In this document: piece by piece, positions 26,944 to 36,055 of the stretch
How the letters are laid out: the number at the start of each line of letters is the position of its first letter
Numbering within the stretch: the stretch's first letter is position 1
NCBI RefSeq assembly: GCF_900142695.1
Contig: NZ_FRBU01000009.1
Location: 52,379 to 116,378 of the forward strand
DNA length: 64,000 nucleotides
Direction of reading: 5' to 3'
Source: Flavobacterium xanthum
GTDB lineage: Bacteria > Bacteroidota > Bacteroidia > Flavobacteriales > Flavobacteriaceae
Position numbers and translations under genes: made by a program
Notes under the pieces: generated by a model
Told to the model about the DNA's origin: nothing
The model's input: the letters and a program-made list of their open reading frames with translations, nothing else
Databases searched by the model: none

Positions 26944-27798
26944 TTAATCCTCTGAAACAATAGCTGAATTTCTATTCGTTGTTACATCTAATAAAACGGT
27001 TATTCCTTGCTCGTTCAACATCGTCATGTTCAAGGTATCCAAAACAGCTAAATTTTTAGAAACTAAACCCTTAAATCTATTATAGGAAATATTCATTTCT
27101 TTAAGATTGTTTAAGTTTTCTAATTCAAATGGAACTTGACCATCCATCTTGTTATCAAACAAACTGAAATTTTCTAATGCAGTCATATTTTCAACATCTC
27201 TGCTCAATCCGCCTACCAGTTTATTACTGTTTAGCAACAATACCTTCATCGTTTTTACATCATAAAGAGAATTTGGAATTTCTCCAACAATTTCATTGTT
27301 GAATAAAGATAAAACTTCTAATTGCTTCAACGCACCAATTTGCATTGGCAATTCTCCAGTGAGTGCATTCATATACAATTCTAAATCTTTCAAATTAGCC
27401 ATATCACAAACTGAAGCAGGAATTGATCCAGATAAATTATTAAAAGAAAGATTCAATACTTTCATTTCTTTTAGATTTCCAATAAAAACAGGTATCATTC
27501 CCGATATCTTATTTTTATGTAAGTCTAATTCTTGAAGACCAGTCAAATTTAATATCTCCGTTGGAATTTCACCTACTAAATTGTTATCCGCTAATCGTAT
27601 TGAGATCACTTTATCATCTTGAAGTTTAACGCCATACCATGTAGAAACTGGCAATGACAAATCCCACTTATTAATCCATTGCTTTCCATTTGTAGCTTCA
27701 TATAATTTCACCAAGGCCTCTTTCTCTGACTGAGAAACATTTGCAAGCATTGAAAAAGAAAATAAAATGGATAAAAGTAGCGTAGGTATAATTTTCAT
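26944..27798 (-). CDS. Leucine-rich repeat protein, secreted
   Basis: 284 aa from the ATG at 27798, which gives the signal peptide MKIIPTLLLSILFSFSMLAN; a start 21 nt upstream is open but less signal-like. The N-terminal ALVKLYEATNGKQWINKWDL...VSTWYGV cap and about seven 24-residue LRRs (for example LQELDLHKNKISGMIPVFIG, MKVLNLSFNNLSGSIPASV) resemble plant-type LRRs common in Bacteroidota. It lacks the T9SS C-terminal domain usual in larger relatives. Likely exported; probably a binding protein. Ligand unknown. Confidence 0.85.
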   Translation of the reverse strand: MKIIPTLLLSILFSFSMLANVSQSEKEALVKLYEATNGKQWINKWDLSLPVSTWYGVKLQDDKVISIRLADNNLVGEIPTEILNLTGLQELDLHKNKISGMIPVFIGNLKEMKVLNLSFNNLSGSIPASVCDMANLKDLELYMNALTGELPMQIGALKQLEVLSLFNNEIVGEIPNSLYDVKTMKVLLLNSNKLVGGLSRDVENMTALENFSLFDNKMDGQVPFELENLNNLKEMNISYNRFKGLVSKNLAVLDTLNMTMLNEQGITVLLDVTTNRNSAIVSED

Positions 27799-28097
27799 GA
27801 CTGGAATTTTAATTTGCACATCTAAAACTACCTACAAAATAGTTAATCAGCAAATAAAATCGACAAACAACACAATATTTCACTTTATTTACAGAAATAG
27901 CTTACTTTTAATTTCTAATTTATTCTCACTTTAACTTTCTAATGCTGTTTACACAAGCGACATAAAATTATAGAAATCATTTTATAAGACCTTGATATTC
28001 AGATTTTAATGCAACTAATTACTGGAAGCAATCTGTGCCCCTTTTTTATTATAATTGAACAAAACTAGCGCAAGGAGCAAAGGTTTTAAATAAAAAA
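27799..28097. other. Intergenic region upstream of the LRR gene
   Basis: About 300 bp of AT-rich sequence between the LRR gene and the pterin dehydratase terminator. I see no ORF, RNA or clear promoter box in it. Confidence 0.5.
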
Positions 28098-28129
28098 AAT
28101 CGTCTTGAGACAATCAAGACGATTTTTTT
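28096..28129 (-). terminator. Terminator of the pterin dehydratase gene
   Basis: aaaatcgtcttga (28097-28109) and tcaagacgatttt (28114-28126) form a 13-bp stem with A/T runs on both sides, directly beyond the stop codon at 28130. Confidence 0.9.
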
Positions 28130-28405
28130 CTAAATTTTTTCTATGGCCTGCGCCAAATCAATATCCTTATCCGTGACTCCACCAGCATCATGAGTGGTCA
28201 ATCGAATAGTCACCTTATTATAGACATTAAATAATTCCGGATGGTGGCTTCTTTTCTCTGCCATCACTCCTACTTGTACAATGAAACCCAAAGCTTGAGT
28301 AAAATCAGCAAATTTAAATTTTTTCTCAATTCCGCTATTGTTAAATGTCCAGCCTTTTAGCTCTTCCAAATGGGTTTGAATGGATTCCTCTGAATAAGTT
28401 TTCAT
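28130..28405 (-). CDS. phhB: 4a-hydroxytetrahydrobiopterin dehydratase (pterin-4a-carbinolamine dehydratase)
   Basis: 91 aa, full family length. The conserved active-site block is present: RSHHPELFNVYNKVTIRLTT followed by HDAGGVTDKD. It dehydrates the 4a-carbinolamine released by aromatic amino acid hydroxylases, regenerating the pterin cofactor in the cytoplasm. The matching hydroxylase gene lies at the left edge, about 27 kb away, so the two steps are not in one operon. Single gene with its own terminator. Confidence 0.95.
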   Translation of the reverse strand: MKTYSEESIQTHLEELKGWTFNNSGIEKKFKFADFTQALGFIVQVGVMAEKRSHHPELFNVYNKVTIRLTTHDAGGVTDKDIDLAQAIEKI

Positions 28406-28479
28406 AATTTATTTATTTTATCATATAAAGTTACTTAATTTCTAGACAATCAATGATACTTTAACTTTATTAACTAATT

Positions 28480-29652
28480 TTGGAAAAAACATTTCTACTC
28501 AATTTGAACACCGATTATTCCTTTAAAATTTATACTTCAACAGCGCAACTTCCTTTAAATTGGGATGATGTAGCAATTTCAACTATTTTTTTATCTAAAA
28601 AATACTTAGAAGTTTTAGAAAAATCGTCTCCTGAAAACATGATTTGTCATTTTATTGGCATTTTTGAAAAGGAGACTTTAGTTGGCATTTCCCTTTCTCA
28701 ATTTCTAAATTTGAATAAATTAGCCTCTTTTGGAGAAAGAGACCAATGTATAAAAACTGCCGTCCGCAATATTGTTTTTAGAAATTTCGGATCACAAGTT
28801 TTGGTCCTTGGAAACAACATGCTAACAGGACAAAATTGCTATGCTTTATCCGATTCAATCGATAAGAAAAAAGCGATGAAAGCCTTATATTTCGCTACAA
28901 CGGAATTAAAAAAAATATTTAAATCTAAAGGTGTTACTATTCATATTACGACCTATAAAGATTTTGGCGAGGAAGAAATTAAAAACTTCGCCATTCCAGA
29001 ATTCGAAAATGATTATCAATTTTCGACACAACCCAACATGATTTTTTCCATAAATGAAAATTGGAAATCAGAGCAAGATTACATTGATTCTCTTTCAAAA
29101 AAATACAGAGATCAGTATAAAAGAGCGCGTAAAAGGGCAACTGACATACAGAAACGAAAATTAAATCTGGAAGACATTATTTCACTGGAAGACACCATTT
29201 ATGAGCTGTATTTTCATGTTGCTAAAAATGCTCCTTTTAATACTTTTTTTCTACCAAAAAACCATTTTAGAATTTTTAAAGAAATCTTTAAAGACAAATT
29301 CCTTTTTTATGGTTATTTTATTGGCGAAAAACTAATTGGCTTCAATACTTTAATAAAAAATGGAGCAATCATGGATACGTATTTTCTTGGCTATGACGAC
29401 AGCATTCAACGAGAAAAGATGCTTTATTTAAACATGTTATATGATATGATTGCTTACTCCATAAACAAAGGCTTCAATGAAATAGTTTTTGCTAGAACAG
29501 CTTTGGAAATAAAAAGTTCTGTTGGTGCTAAACCCCTAAAAATGTATGGACTTATAGCGCACAACAATAGATTGGTAAATCCTTACATGTCAAAAATATT
29601 CAAATATCTAGAACCCGAAAGCATCTGGCAAGAACGAAATCCGTTTAAATAA
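28480..29652 (+). CDS. Acyltransferase-like protein, GNAT/FemAB fold
   Basis: 390 aa using TTG at 28480; no in-frame ATG lies nearby, and TAATTTTG overlapping this TTG looks like a -7 promoter box, so the real start may be a little downstream (for example TTG at 28501). The C-terminal half resembles GNAT_6/FemAB-like acyltransferases (KKYRDQYKRARKRA, FYGYFIGEKLIGFNTLI, DTYFLGYDDSIQREKMLYLNM). No signal peptide. Substrate unknown, possibly an amino-acyl or lipid acceptor. It overlaps the convergent lipid kinase gene by 8 nt. Confidence 0.7.
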   Translation: MEKTFLLNLNTDYSFKIYTSTAQLPLNWDDVAISTIFLSKKYLEVLEKSSPENMICHFIGIFEKETLVGISLSQFLNLNKLASFGERDQCIKTAVRNIVFRNFGSQVLVLGNNMLTGQNCYALSDSIDKKKAMKALYFATTELKKIFKSKGVTIHITTYKDFGEEEIKNFAIPEFENDYQFSTQPNMIFSINENWKSEQDYIDSLSKKYRDQYKRARKRATDIQKRKLNLEDIISLEDTIYELYFHVAKNAPFNTFFLPKNHFRIFKEIFKDKFLFYGYFIGEKLIGFNTLIKNGAIMDTYFLGYDDSIQREKMLYLNMLYDMIAYSINKGFNEIVFARTALEIKSSVGAKPLKMYGLIAHNNRLVNPYMSKIFKYLEPESIWQERNPFK

Positions 29653-30535
29653 TTTGAATTGGAGGATTAGGAATTGCCACTTTCATTTGTTTGGGTAGAA
29701 TTTCAATAACTAGCTTGGTTTCTGTTCCGCAATATTCTCCATCAATCTGAAAACTAACCGGAATGTTTGTTGTTATAAATGCTTTATCAGTCGAAATAAT
29801 CTCTACATCATTCACATCGATTGGCATATTACCGGTTATGATTTTGCCTAGTACCACCAAATCCATATTTTTCAAAATAACCAATTCAAATTTCCCATCA
29901 TCCATTATACCATTTGGATTTATGGAAACCCCAGTACCATATTTTTGAGAATTAGCGATTACGATCATTCTCGCCTCACATTCTATCGTGGGAAAATCAC
30001 CAGTAATGGTCGCGATAAATGGATCTTCTAAATCAATCAAAGTGTTTACTGTTTGCAGTGCGTACCCCCATTTTCCACGAATACTGCTGTTTTCATAGTT
30101 CTTAATCATTTCTGCATTGATTCCCAAATCGCTTAAATGAATGCTTTTTTTTCCGTTAATGGAAACCATGTCAATTTCCATATAACCATTTTGAAAAGCG
30201 ATTTCCAAATTTTCTGAAATCCCAGAGGGTAAATTTAAATCTACAGCTAAACCATTGGCGGAACCGGCTGGCAAAATACCAATGATCACATCAAGAGTTT
30301 CCATGGCTTCCGCCACCATTTTTATTGTGCCGTCACCTCCCGCTACAATAATTCGCTTTGGCGCGTAGGTTGCATAAAGCGCTTTTATATTGTCACTATC
30401 TGAAACTCCAGATGTATTATAAATCACTAAATTCAAATTTTCCTTTTCCGCAAAAAAAGCGACCTCATCAATAAGATCAGACTTATCAACGTCTCCCGAA
30501 ATGGGATTAACAACTAGGATTACGTTATTTTTCAA
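29645..30535 (-). CDS. Diacylglycerol/sphingolipid kinase family (YegS/DagK-like)
   Basis: 296 aa. VVNPISG near the N-terminus and the catalytic GGDGT (66-70) followed by IKMVAEAM define the DAGK catalytic domain; GILPAGSANGLAVDL is the second nucleotide-binding block. The C-terminal beta domain ends with QIDGEYCGTETKLVIEI. It phosphorylates a membrane lipid such as diacylglycerol. It is transcribed divergently from an App1-type phosphatidate phosphatase gene, suggesting an opposed pair. Confidence 0.92.
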   Translation of the reverse strand: MKNNVILVVNPISGDVDKSDLIDEVAFFAEKENLNLVIYNTSGVSDSDNIKALYATYAPKRIIVAGGDGTIKMVAEAMETLDVIIGILPAGSANGLAVDLNLPSGISENLEIAFQNGYMEIDMVSINGKKSIHLSDLGINAEMIKNYENSSIRGKWGYALQTVNTLIDLEDPFIATITGDFPTIECEARMIVIANSQKYGTGVSINPNGIMDDGKFELVILKNMDLVVLGKIITGNMPIDVNDVEIISTDKAFITTNIPVSFQIDGEYCGTETKLVIEILPKQMKVAIPNPPIQII

Positions 30536-30599
30536 ATTTTATTCTGTTTTATTGATTTAAAACCGTTAAATTCATCTTTTATCAAAAGTACTACAATAT

Positions 30600-31568
30600 A
30601 TGAAACCAATTTTAAAATTATATCGAGGTTATGCTAATGAACAAGAATTAATTGTCATGGGACATGTGTTCAAACCCACATCGATTGAGGAGTATAATTT
30701 TCAAAAAAAGAATCTAAAAAACGCTACTTCTGTAATCAAAATGTTCCAAATAAAAACTCAAGCTAATGCTGATGTCTATCTAAAACACAACAATTCCAAA
30801 ATTCATACCAAAACATTAGCGGACGGTTATTTCAAATTTTGTGTGCCTTTAGATCAAGACAAAAACTACGGCTGGATTGATTATGAAGTTAGTATTGTTT
30901 ATAAAAATGGAACCATTACTACGAAGGATAGTTACATTAGGCCACACAAAGGAAATTTAGGAATTATATCTGATATAGATGATACTTTTTTAGTGTCACA
31001 TACGCTAAATCCGTTGAAAAAATTATATGTGCTGTTGTTTAAAAATGTAAATAAGAGAAAAATATATGAGGACGTTGTCACCCATTATCAAGCTTTAAGT
31101 ACTGCAGGAAGAGACAATAAAGAAGAGTTTAATGCTTTTTTTTATGTTTCCAGCAGTGAATGGAATTTGTATCGTTTTATAACAAAATTCACCGAAATCC
31201 ATAAACTTCCAAAAGCTGTTTTATTGCTAAAAGATATTAAAACGAGTCTAACCGATTTCTTCATGACTGGCAGAGGAAACCACAATCATAAATTTGATAA
31301 AATAAAACATATCTTAGAATTTTACCCCAATTTAGAATATGTACTCCTTGGGGATGATTCGCAACACGATCCTTTTCTATATGAAGCGATTTGCAAGATT
31401 TTCCCCGTAACGGTAAAAGCGGTTTACATACGACAAACTGGCTCCACTAAAAAAGAAAAAATAATGACTGTTATGAAAAATTTAGAGACATTAAATGTTT
31501 CTATTTGTTATTTTAAAAATAGTAGTGAGGCCATCGCACATTCCCAATCAATAGGAATTATTACATAA
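30600..31568 (+). CDS. App1-type phosphatidate phosphatase (DUF2183)
   Basis: 322 aa. An N-terminal beta-rich region is followed by the HAD-like catalytic motif SDIDDT (D125-x-D127-x-T129), then FYVSSSEWNLY, KTSLTDFFMTGRGNHNHKFDKI and LLGDDSQHDPFLYEAIC, all typical of the App1/DUF2183 family. Members dephosphorylate phosphatidate to diacylglycerol. It starts 64 nt from the divergent lipid kinase. No signal peptide; likely cytoplasmic or membrane-associated. Confidence 0.9.
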   Translation: MKPILKLYRGYANEQELIVMGHVFKPTSIEEYNFQKKNLKNATSVIKMFQIKTQANADVYLKHNNSKIHTKTLADGYFKFCVPLDQDKNYGWIDYEVSIVYKNGTITTKDSYIRPHKGNLGIISDIDDTFLVSHTLNPLKKLYVLLFKNVNKRKIYEDVVTHYQALSTAGRDNKEEFNAFFYVSSSEWNLYRFITKFTEIHKLPKAVLLLKDIKTSLTDFFMTGRGNHNHKFDKIKHILEFYPNLEYVLLGDDSQHDPFLYEAICKIFPVTVKAVYIRQTGSTKKEKIMTVMKNLETLNVSICYFKNSSEAIAHSQSIGIIT

Positions 31569-31570
31569 AA

Positions 31571-31595
31571 AAAGAGCTCCATTACGGAACTCTTT
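31571..31595. terminator. Bidirectional terminator between App1 and ABC-F genes
   Basis: aaagagctcc (31571-31580) and ggaactcttt (31586-31595) pair with one G-T wobble around a 5-nt loop, with A/T runs on both sides, between two convergent genes. Confidence 0.8.
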
Positions 31596-31599
31596 GTTA

Positions 31600-33507
31600 T
31601 TATAATTGATCAATTTCTTCTTGAACAACTTCCCAATCCAGCAGGAGTTTGTCTAATTCTGCTTTTTTCTTGTTGTAGGCTGTAAAAAATTTTGCGTCTT
31701 CAACATGCTTATCATAATTTGAAGCCAACATTTTATCGTCCTGCTGTATGTCTTTTTCTAATTGCTTAATTTGGCTCTCCACTTTGCTTAGTTTGTTTTG
31801 CAATGCTTTTCCCTTTTTCTGATCTTCATAGGAAGCCTTATTACTTTCTTTAGGTGCGGCAGCTTTCTCAGCATCTTTCTTCTCCACTTCGCGCATGTTT
31901 TCCATATTGCGTTGTTCTAAGAAATAGTTGATGTCGCCTAAATATTCTTTGATTTTTTGGTCTTTAAATTCATATACCAAATTTGACATTCCTTGCAAGA
32001 AATCCCTATCATGTGAAACCAGTAATAAAGTCCCACCAAATTTTTGAAGTGCAGCTTTCAAAACATTTTTTGATTTAATGTCTAAGTGATTTGTAGGCTC
32101 ATCCATCAACAACACGTTAATAGGTTGTAATAATAATTTACACAACGCTAAGCGATTTCTTTCGCCTCCTGAAAGCACTTTTACTTTTTTATCTACATCA
32201 TCACCTCTAAACAAAAAAGAACCCAGCATATCACGCACCTTCATCCGGTTTGTATCTGCTGCCGCGTCCTCCATAGTTTGCAATAAAGTAATTTCACCAT
32301 CCAAATATTCGGCTTGATTCTGAGCAAAATAGCCTAGTTGTACATTATGACCTAATTTAATGTTTCCTTGATACTCAAATTCATCAACTATAGCTTTGAT
32401 AAAGGTAGATTTTCCTTGTCCGTTTTGTCCAACAAATGCAATCTTGCTGCCTCGCTCTACTAACAAGTTAATATCTTTCAAAATCGTAACAGCACCGTAG
32501 CTTTTAGTCACATGCTCCGCTTCGATAACAACTCTTCCTGGCTCTTTAGAAACAGGAAAAGAAATATTCATCACTGAGTTATCATCTTCATCGACTTCGA
32601 TACGTTCTACTTTATCTAGTTTTTTAATTAAAGATTGAGCCATCGAAGCTTTGGAAGCTTTGGCACGAAATTTTTCAATTAATTTCTCCGTCTCTTCAAT
32701 TTTTTTGGCTTGATTTTTTTGCGTTGCCAATTGTTTTTCACGGATTTCATGACGTAATTCTAAATATTGAGAATAGGGTTTATTAAAATCATAAGCTTTT
32801 CCCAGCGAAATTTCAATGGTCCTGTTGGTGACATTATCCAAAAACATTTTATCGTGAGACACGATTACTACCACACCTGGATAATTACGCAAAAAACTTT
32901 CTAGCCAGATTATACTTTCTATATCCAAGTGATTCGTTGGCTCATCCAGTAACAAAACATCATTGGCTTGCAACAGCAATTTGGCTAATTCGATCCGCAT
33001 TCTCCAGCCACCAGAAAAAGTTTCGGTTTGGTTATCAAAAACTTCTCTTTTAAAACCCAATCCCAGAAGAATTTTCTCTGTATCTCCTACATAATTATAG
33101 CCTCCTAATAATTCAAATCGATGGGTATAATCAGATAGATCCTCTATAATTTGACTGTATTCATCACTTTCATAATCGGTACGGGTCACTAACAAATGAT
33201 TAATCTCCTCCAGCTTTTTTTCTACAATTTTTATTTCCGTAAAAGCTTCATAGGCTTCTTCAAGAACTGTTCTACCTTGTTCAAAATCAATGTCCTGACG
33301 CAGAAACCCCATACGGATATCTTTCTCTTGAGATATAACCCCTGAATCAGGTGCAAAATCTCTAGCCAACATTTTAAGCATGGTAGATTTTCCGGCTCCA
33401 TTTTTCCCAACAAGACCAACTCTGTCTCCGGCACCCAATCGAAAGGTAACTTCTTCAAATAAATAAGTACCACCAAAAGAAACAGATAAATTGTGTATAT
33501 TAAGCAT
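31600..33507 (-). CDS. ABC-F family ATPase (duplicated ABC, no membrane domain)
   Basis: 635 aa from the ATG at 33507 (MLNIHNLSVSFGG); a longer frame upstream overlaps the divergent DUF983 gene and is unlikely to be translated. Two ABC modules carry Walker A GKNGAGKST and GQNGQGKST, signatures FSGGWRMRIELAK and LSGGERNRLALCK, and LLLDEPTNHLD / LLMDEPTNHLD. A charged linker joins them, and a C-terminal coiled coil (about 560-635) follows, as in Uup/YdiF types. Such proteins act on the ribosome. A resistance role is not indicated by context. Confidence 0.95.
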   Translation of the reverse strand: MLNIHNLSVSFGGTYLFEEVTFRLGAGDRVGLVGKNGAGKSTMLKMLARDFAPDSGVISQEKDIRMGFLRQDIDFEQGRTVLEEAYEAFTEIKIVEKKLEEINHLLVTRTDYESDEYSQIIEDLSDYTHRFELLGGYNYVGDTEKILLGLGFKREVFDNQTETFSGGWRMRIELAKLLLQANDVLLLDEPTNHLDIESIIWLESFLRNYPGVVVIVSHDKMFLDNVTNRTIEISLGKAYDFNKPYSQYLELRHEIREKQLATQKNQAKKIEETEKLIEKFRAKASKASMAQSLIKKLDKVERIEVDEDDNSVMNISFPVSKEPGRVVIEAEHVTKSYGAVTILKDINLLVERGSKIAFVGQNGQGKSTFIKAIVDEFEYQGNIKLGHNVQLGYFAQNQAEYLDGEITLLQTMEDAAADTNRMKVRDMLGSFLFRGDDVDKKVKVLSGGERNRLALCKLLLQPINVLLMDEPTNHLDIKSKNVLKAALQKFGGTLLLVSHDRDFLQGMSNLVYEFKDQKIKEYLGDINYFLEQRNMENMREVEKKDAEKAAAPKESNKASYEDQKKGKALQNKLSKVESQIKQLEKDIQQDDKMLASNYDKHVEDAKFFTAYNKKKAELDKLLLDWEVVQEEIDQL

Positions 33508-33580
33508 GTATTGTGATTTTATTCCTTTTCGAATGCGTAAATTTGTAACTCCAAAAAAGGAAAAATTAAATTTTTTGCAA

Positions 33581-33964
33581 ATGTTAAAAAAAGGATCCAA
33601 ATTATATAGCATTTTAACAGGAACTTGTCCAAAATGTCAGAATGAGAGTATGTATTTAGATAAAAATCCACTTCATTTAAATAAAATATTAAAAATGCAT
33701 GAAAATTGTAGTCATTGCGGCTTACATTATCAAATTGAGCCTTCCTTTTTTTATGGTGCGATGTACGTTAGTTACGGCTTAAATGTTGGCATAGGAGTTG
33801 CAGCCTTCATTATCTCATTTTTATTTTTAGGATCTAGTCTTAAAGTAGCTTTTATAGTAATTATCGTTTCACTTCTTATATCATTCCCATTCGTTTTACG
33901 TTGGGCTAGGAACATCTACATTAACATGTTTGTTTCCTACGATTCAAAGAATAAACTGAAATAG
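33581..33964 (+). CDS. DUF983 family membrane protein with zinc-ribbon-like cysteines
   Basis: 127 aa from the ATG at 33581 (MLKKGSKLYSILTGTCPKCQ), the start typical of this family; the frame is open upstream but overlaps the ABC-F start region. Two CxxC pairs (CPKC, CSHC) could bind a metal near the N-terminus. Two transmembrane helices follow (about 62-82 and 88-106). Function unknown. It is divergent from the ABC-F gene and converges with the FAD oxidoreductase gene, 2 nt apart. Confidence 0.88.
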   Translation: MLKKGSKLYSILTGTCPKCQNESMYLDKNPLHLNKILKMHENCSHCGLHYQIEPSFFYGAMYVSYGLNVGIGVAAFIISFLFLGSSLKVAFIVIIVSLLISFPFVLRWARNIYINMFVSYDSKNKLK

Positions 33965-33966
33965 TT

Positions 33967-35019
33967 TTACTTCTTTTCTTTAGTTTTAAATCGTCTAATA
34001 TCAATAGCAGCATCTAAAGGAACTTGGTATTCAATAGAGTCAAACAGTTCTTTTGCCATTGCTGGCCCCAGCATCACACCTCTAGTCCCCAAGCCGTTCA
34101 AAATATGAATAGCTTGGTGATTTTGTAGCGTTCCTACTAACGGCCGTCTGTCTTTTACCGTAGGGCGAACTCCCGCAAAATGGGCTATAATCTCAAAATC
34201 ACAGGTTATTATTTCTTGTATTCTTTCTACCAATTCGGTTTTACCTTCTTCTGAAGGCAAATTTGTTTTATCTTTCCAATTGTAAGTTGCACCTACCTTG
34301 AATAAATCATTGCCAAGCGGTAAAATAAAGACGCTCGTATTAACTATTACATCTAAATCTAATTTGGGTGCTTTGATTATAAAAAGCTCTCCTTTTGTAC
34401 CGTCTAATGGTAAATCCTTAAAAAAAGGATTTGCATGCATACCAAAACCCTCAGCAAAAATAATATGCTTCGCCTGAATATCTTTATAGCGAATACCACT
34501 TGTTTCAAGCTGTAAAGCGTCATAATCAAAAGATTCTTCTTGAAAAAGCGTATGGTCGATCAGGTAGGCTCTATACTTTTCTATTAACAAAGCAGTATCC
34601 ACATAGCCTGTCTGTAAAACTTCACCATATCCATAAGGAGAATCAATTCCAGGATATTTTTTAGAAATTAATTGAGTGGATAAAAAGGGAGCTAATGTTA
34701 GCTTATCAGAAGCCGCAAACCAATTATTCTGTTCTTCAACAGAAAAGAATTTCCGTAAGATGGGCCTTTTGAAATCAACGGTACATTTTAATTTTTCCTC
34801 TAAAACAGCATAAAACTGTTCCATTAATTCTAATTGTTCCTTCGCTTTCCAAACTTCACTAAAGCGCTTTAAAATAACTGGATTGTATAGCCCACCAGCA
34901 ATTTTAGAGGAATTTTGGGAATTATTATCCATGACAAAAATAGATTTACCATTTTGCAAGGCCTTTTCTGCAAAAGAAATCCCTGCTAATCCACTACCTA
35001 TAATTAAATAATCAATCAT
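33967..35019 (-). CDS. FAD-dependent amine oxidoreductase (DAO family)
   Basis: 350 aa. The N-terminal Rossmann motif DYLIIGSGLAGISFAEKAL binds FAD. The later blocks VGATYNWKDKTNLPSEEGKT and FAGVRPTVKDRRPLVG, then GLGTRGVMLGPAMAKEL, match the DAO/glycine-oxidase fold. It probably oxidises an amino acid or amine. Substrate cannot be read. It follows the gldKLMN genes in the same direction but after a terminator. Confidence 0.88.
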   Translation of the reverse strand: MIDYLIIGSGLAGISFAEKALQNGKSIFVMDNNSQNSSKIAGGLYNPVILKRFSEVWKAKEQLELMEQFYAVLEEKLKCTVDFKRPILRKFFSVEEQNNWFAASDKLTLAPFLSTQLISKKYPGIDSPYGYGEVLQTGYVDTALLIEKYRAYLIDHTLFQEESFDYDALQLETSGIRYKDIQAKHIIFAEGFGMHANPFFKDLPLDGTKGELFIIKAPKLDLDVIVNTSVFILPLGNDLFKVGATYNWKDKTNLPSEEGKTELVERIQEIITCDFEIIAHFAGVRPTVKDRRPLVGTLQNHQAIHILNGLGTRGVMLGPAMAKELFDSIEYQVPLDAAIDIRRFKTKEKK

Positions 35020-35066
35020 ATAAAAACTCTTTAAAAAACGAAATACAAAGAAAACCCTTTAAAACA

Positions 35067-35097
35067 AAAAACTCTTACCATTACAGTAAGAGTTTTT
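35067..35097. terminator. Terminator of the gld operon
   Basis: aaaaactcttac (35067-35078) and gtaagagttttt (35086-35097) form a perfect 12-bp stem, 21 nt beyond the gldN stop on the minus strand. Confidence 0.9.
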
Positions 35098-35117
35098 AAA
35101 TAATTTTTTAAGAAAAA

Positions 35118-36011
35118 CTAATAGTTCCACATGTCTGATTCAAAATTGCGAATTTTATCCTTCACTCTCTCGGATTCTAACAGCTGATTTTGTGCATTAT
35201 CTTTCATGTATTCTTCAATAGATCTATCTCCATACACATTTTCTTCTTTATAAATAACCGCGTTAAAACGTCTTGAATTTAATATTTGGTCAAATGAAAC
35301 GGGCATTGCTGAATTTTTATCATTGAAAGCTTTTGCTTCATGCAAAACCTCTCTAGCAGCAGGAAAAAAGATCCAAAATAGTTCAATATAATCTTTTTCA
35401 TCACTGTTGACCGTGTAAACATCTGGAGTAACAGGACACAATCCTAACAAACGATATTTCAATTCACTTTGACGCTTGTCAAAATACCAATATCCTTTAA
35501 TTTTATATTGTGTTACATCTTGTGCTGATAAATCTGTTCTCAAAATATACTCATCAGAAATTTGATTTCCAGCGTTAATTTGTTCTCTACCCGCATCCGT
35601 CGTATCAATTCGTGTTAGCGACCCCTGAATGTCTTGCAACGATTTCTTAGTGTTAAAATAGCTGTCGGTATACACTTCCGTGATTTCACCATTTTTCATT
35701 GCTTTGGTCAACAAATCATACAAAGACCTTCTATCTGATCCTATGTTTGCAGTATCAATTGGAAAGTACAAGGCAAAATTAATTTTTTCGCTCAAGTCTA
35801 TAATTTCCCAAGTAGTCTTTCCCATCAGAACATCTCTATCATGCACATAACCGTAAGCTAAAGGCTTATCGTTATCTGAATCAAGTTGAGCAGCAGTTTT
35901 CAGCCCTATTTCTTCTGGAATTTTTGCATTAAGCAGATTGGATTGCGCTACTGACGCAAAACTTCCGGAAATAGAGATAATGGCGATTAAAAAATTTCTT
36001 ACATTCATCAT
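35118..36011 (-). CDS. gldN: Gliding motility / type IX secretion protein GldN
   Basis: 297 aa. Signal peptide (ISGSFASVAQS), then the GldN/PorN domain (DRDVLMGKTTWEIIDLSEKINFALYFPID; KGYWYFDKRQSELKYRLLGLCPV). GldN is a periplasmic part of the type IX secretion system and forms rings with the lipoprotein GldK under the outer membrane. It is last in gldK-L-M-N, 44 nt from gldM and followed by the operon terminator. Confidence 0.96.
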   Translation of the reverse strand: MMNVRNFLIAIISISGSFASVAQSNLLNAKIPEEIGLKTAAQLDSDNDKPLAYGYVHDRDVLMGKTTWEIIDLSEKINFALYFPIDTANIGSDRRSLYDLLTKAMKNGEITEVYTDSYFNTKKSLQDIQGSLTRIDTTDAGREQINAGNQISDEYILRTDLSAQDVTQYKIKGYWYFDKRQSELKYRLLGLCPVTPDVYTVNSDEKDYIELFWIFFPAAREVLHEAKAFNDKNSAMPVSFDQILNSRRFNAVIYKEENVYGDRSIEEYMKDNAQNQLLESERVKDKIRNFESDMWNY

Positions 36012-36055
36012 GTTATCCTTATAAGATATTGAAATAGGTTACCAAAACCTACTTA

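Noticed and set aside
33508..33612. N-terminal extension of the ABC-F protein
   Set aside because: It would overlap the divergent DUF983 gene, and MLNIHNLSVSFGG is the standard N-terminus.
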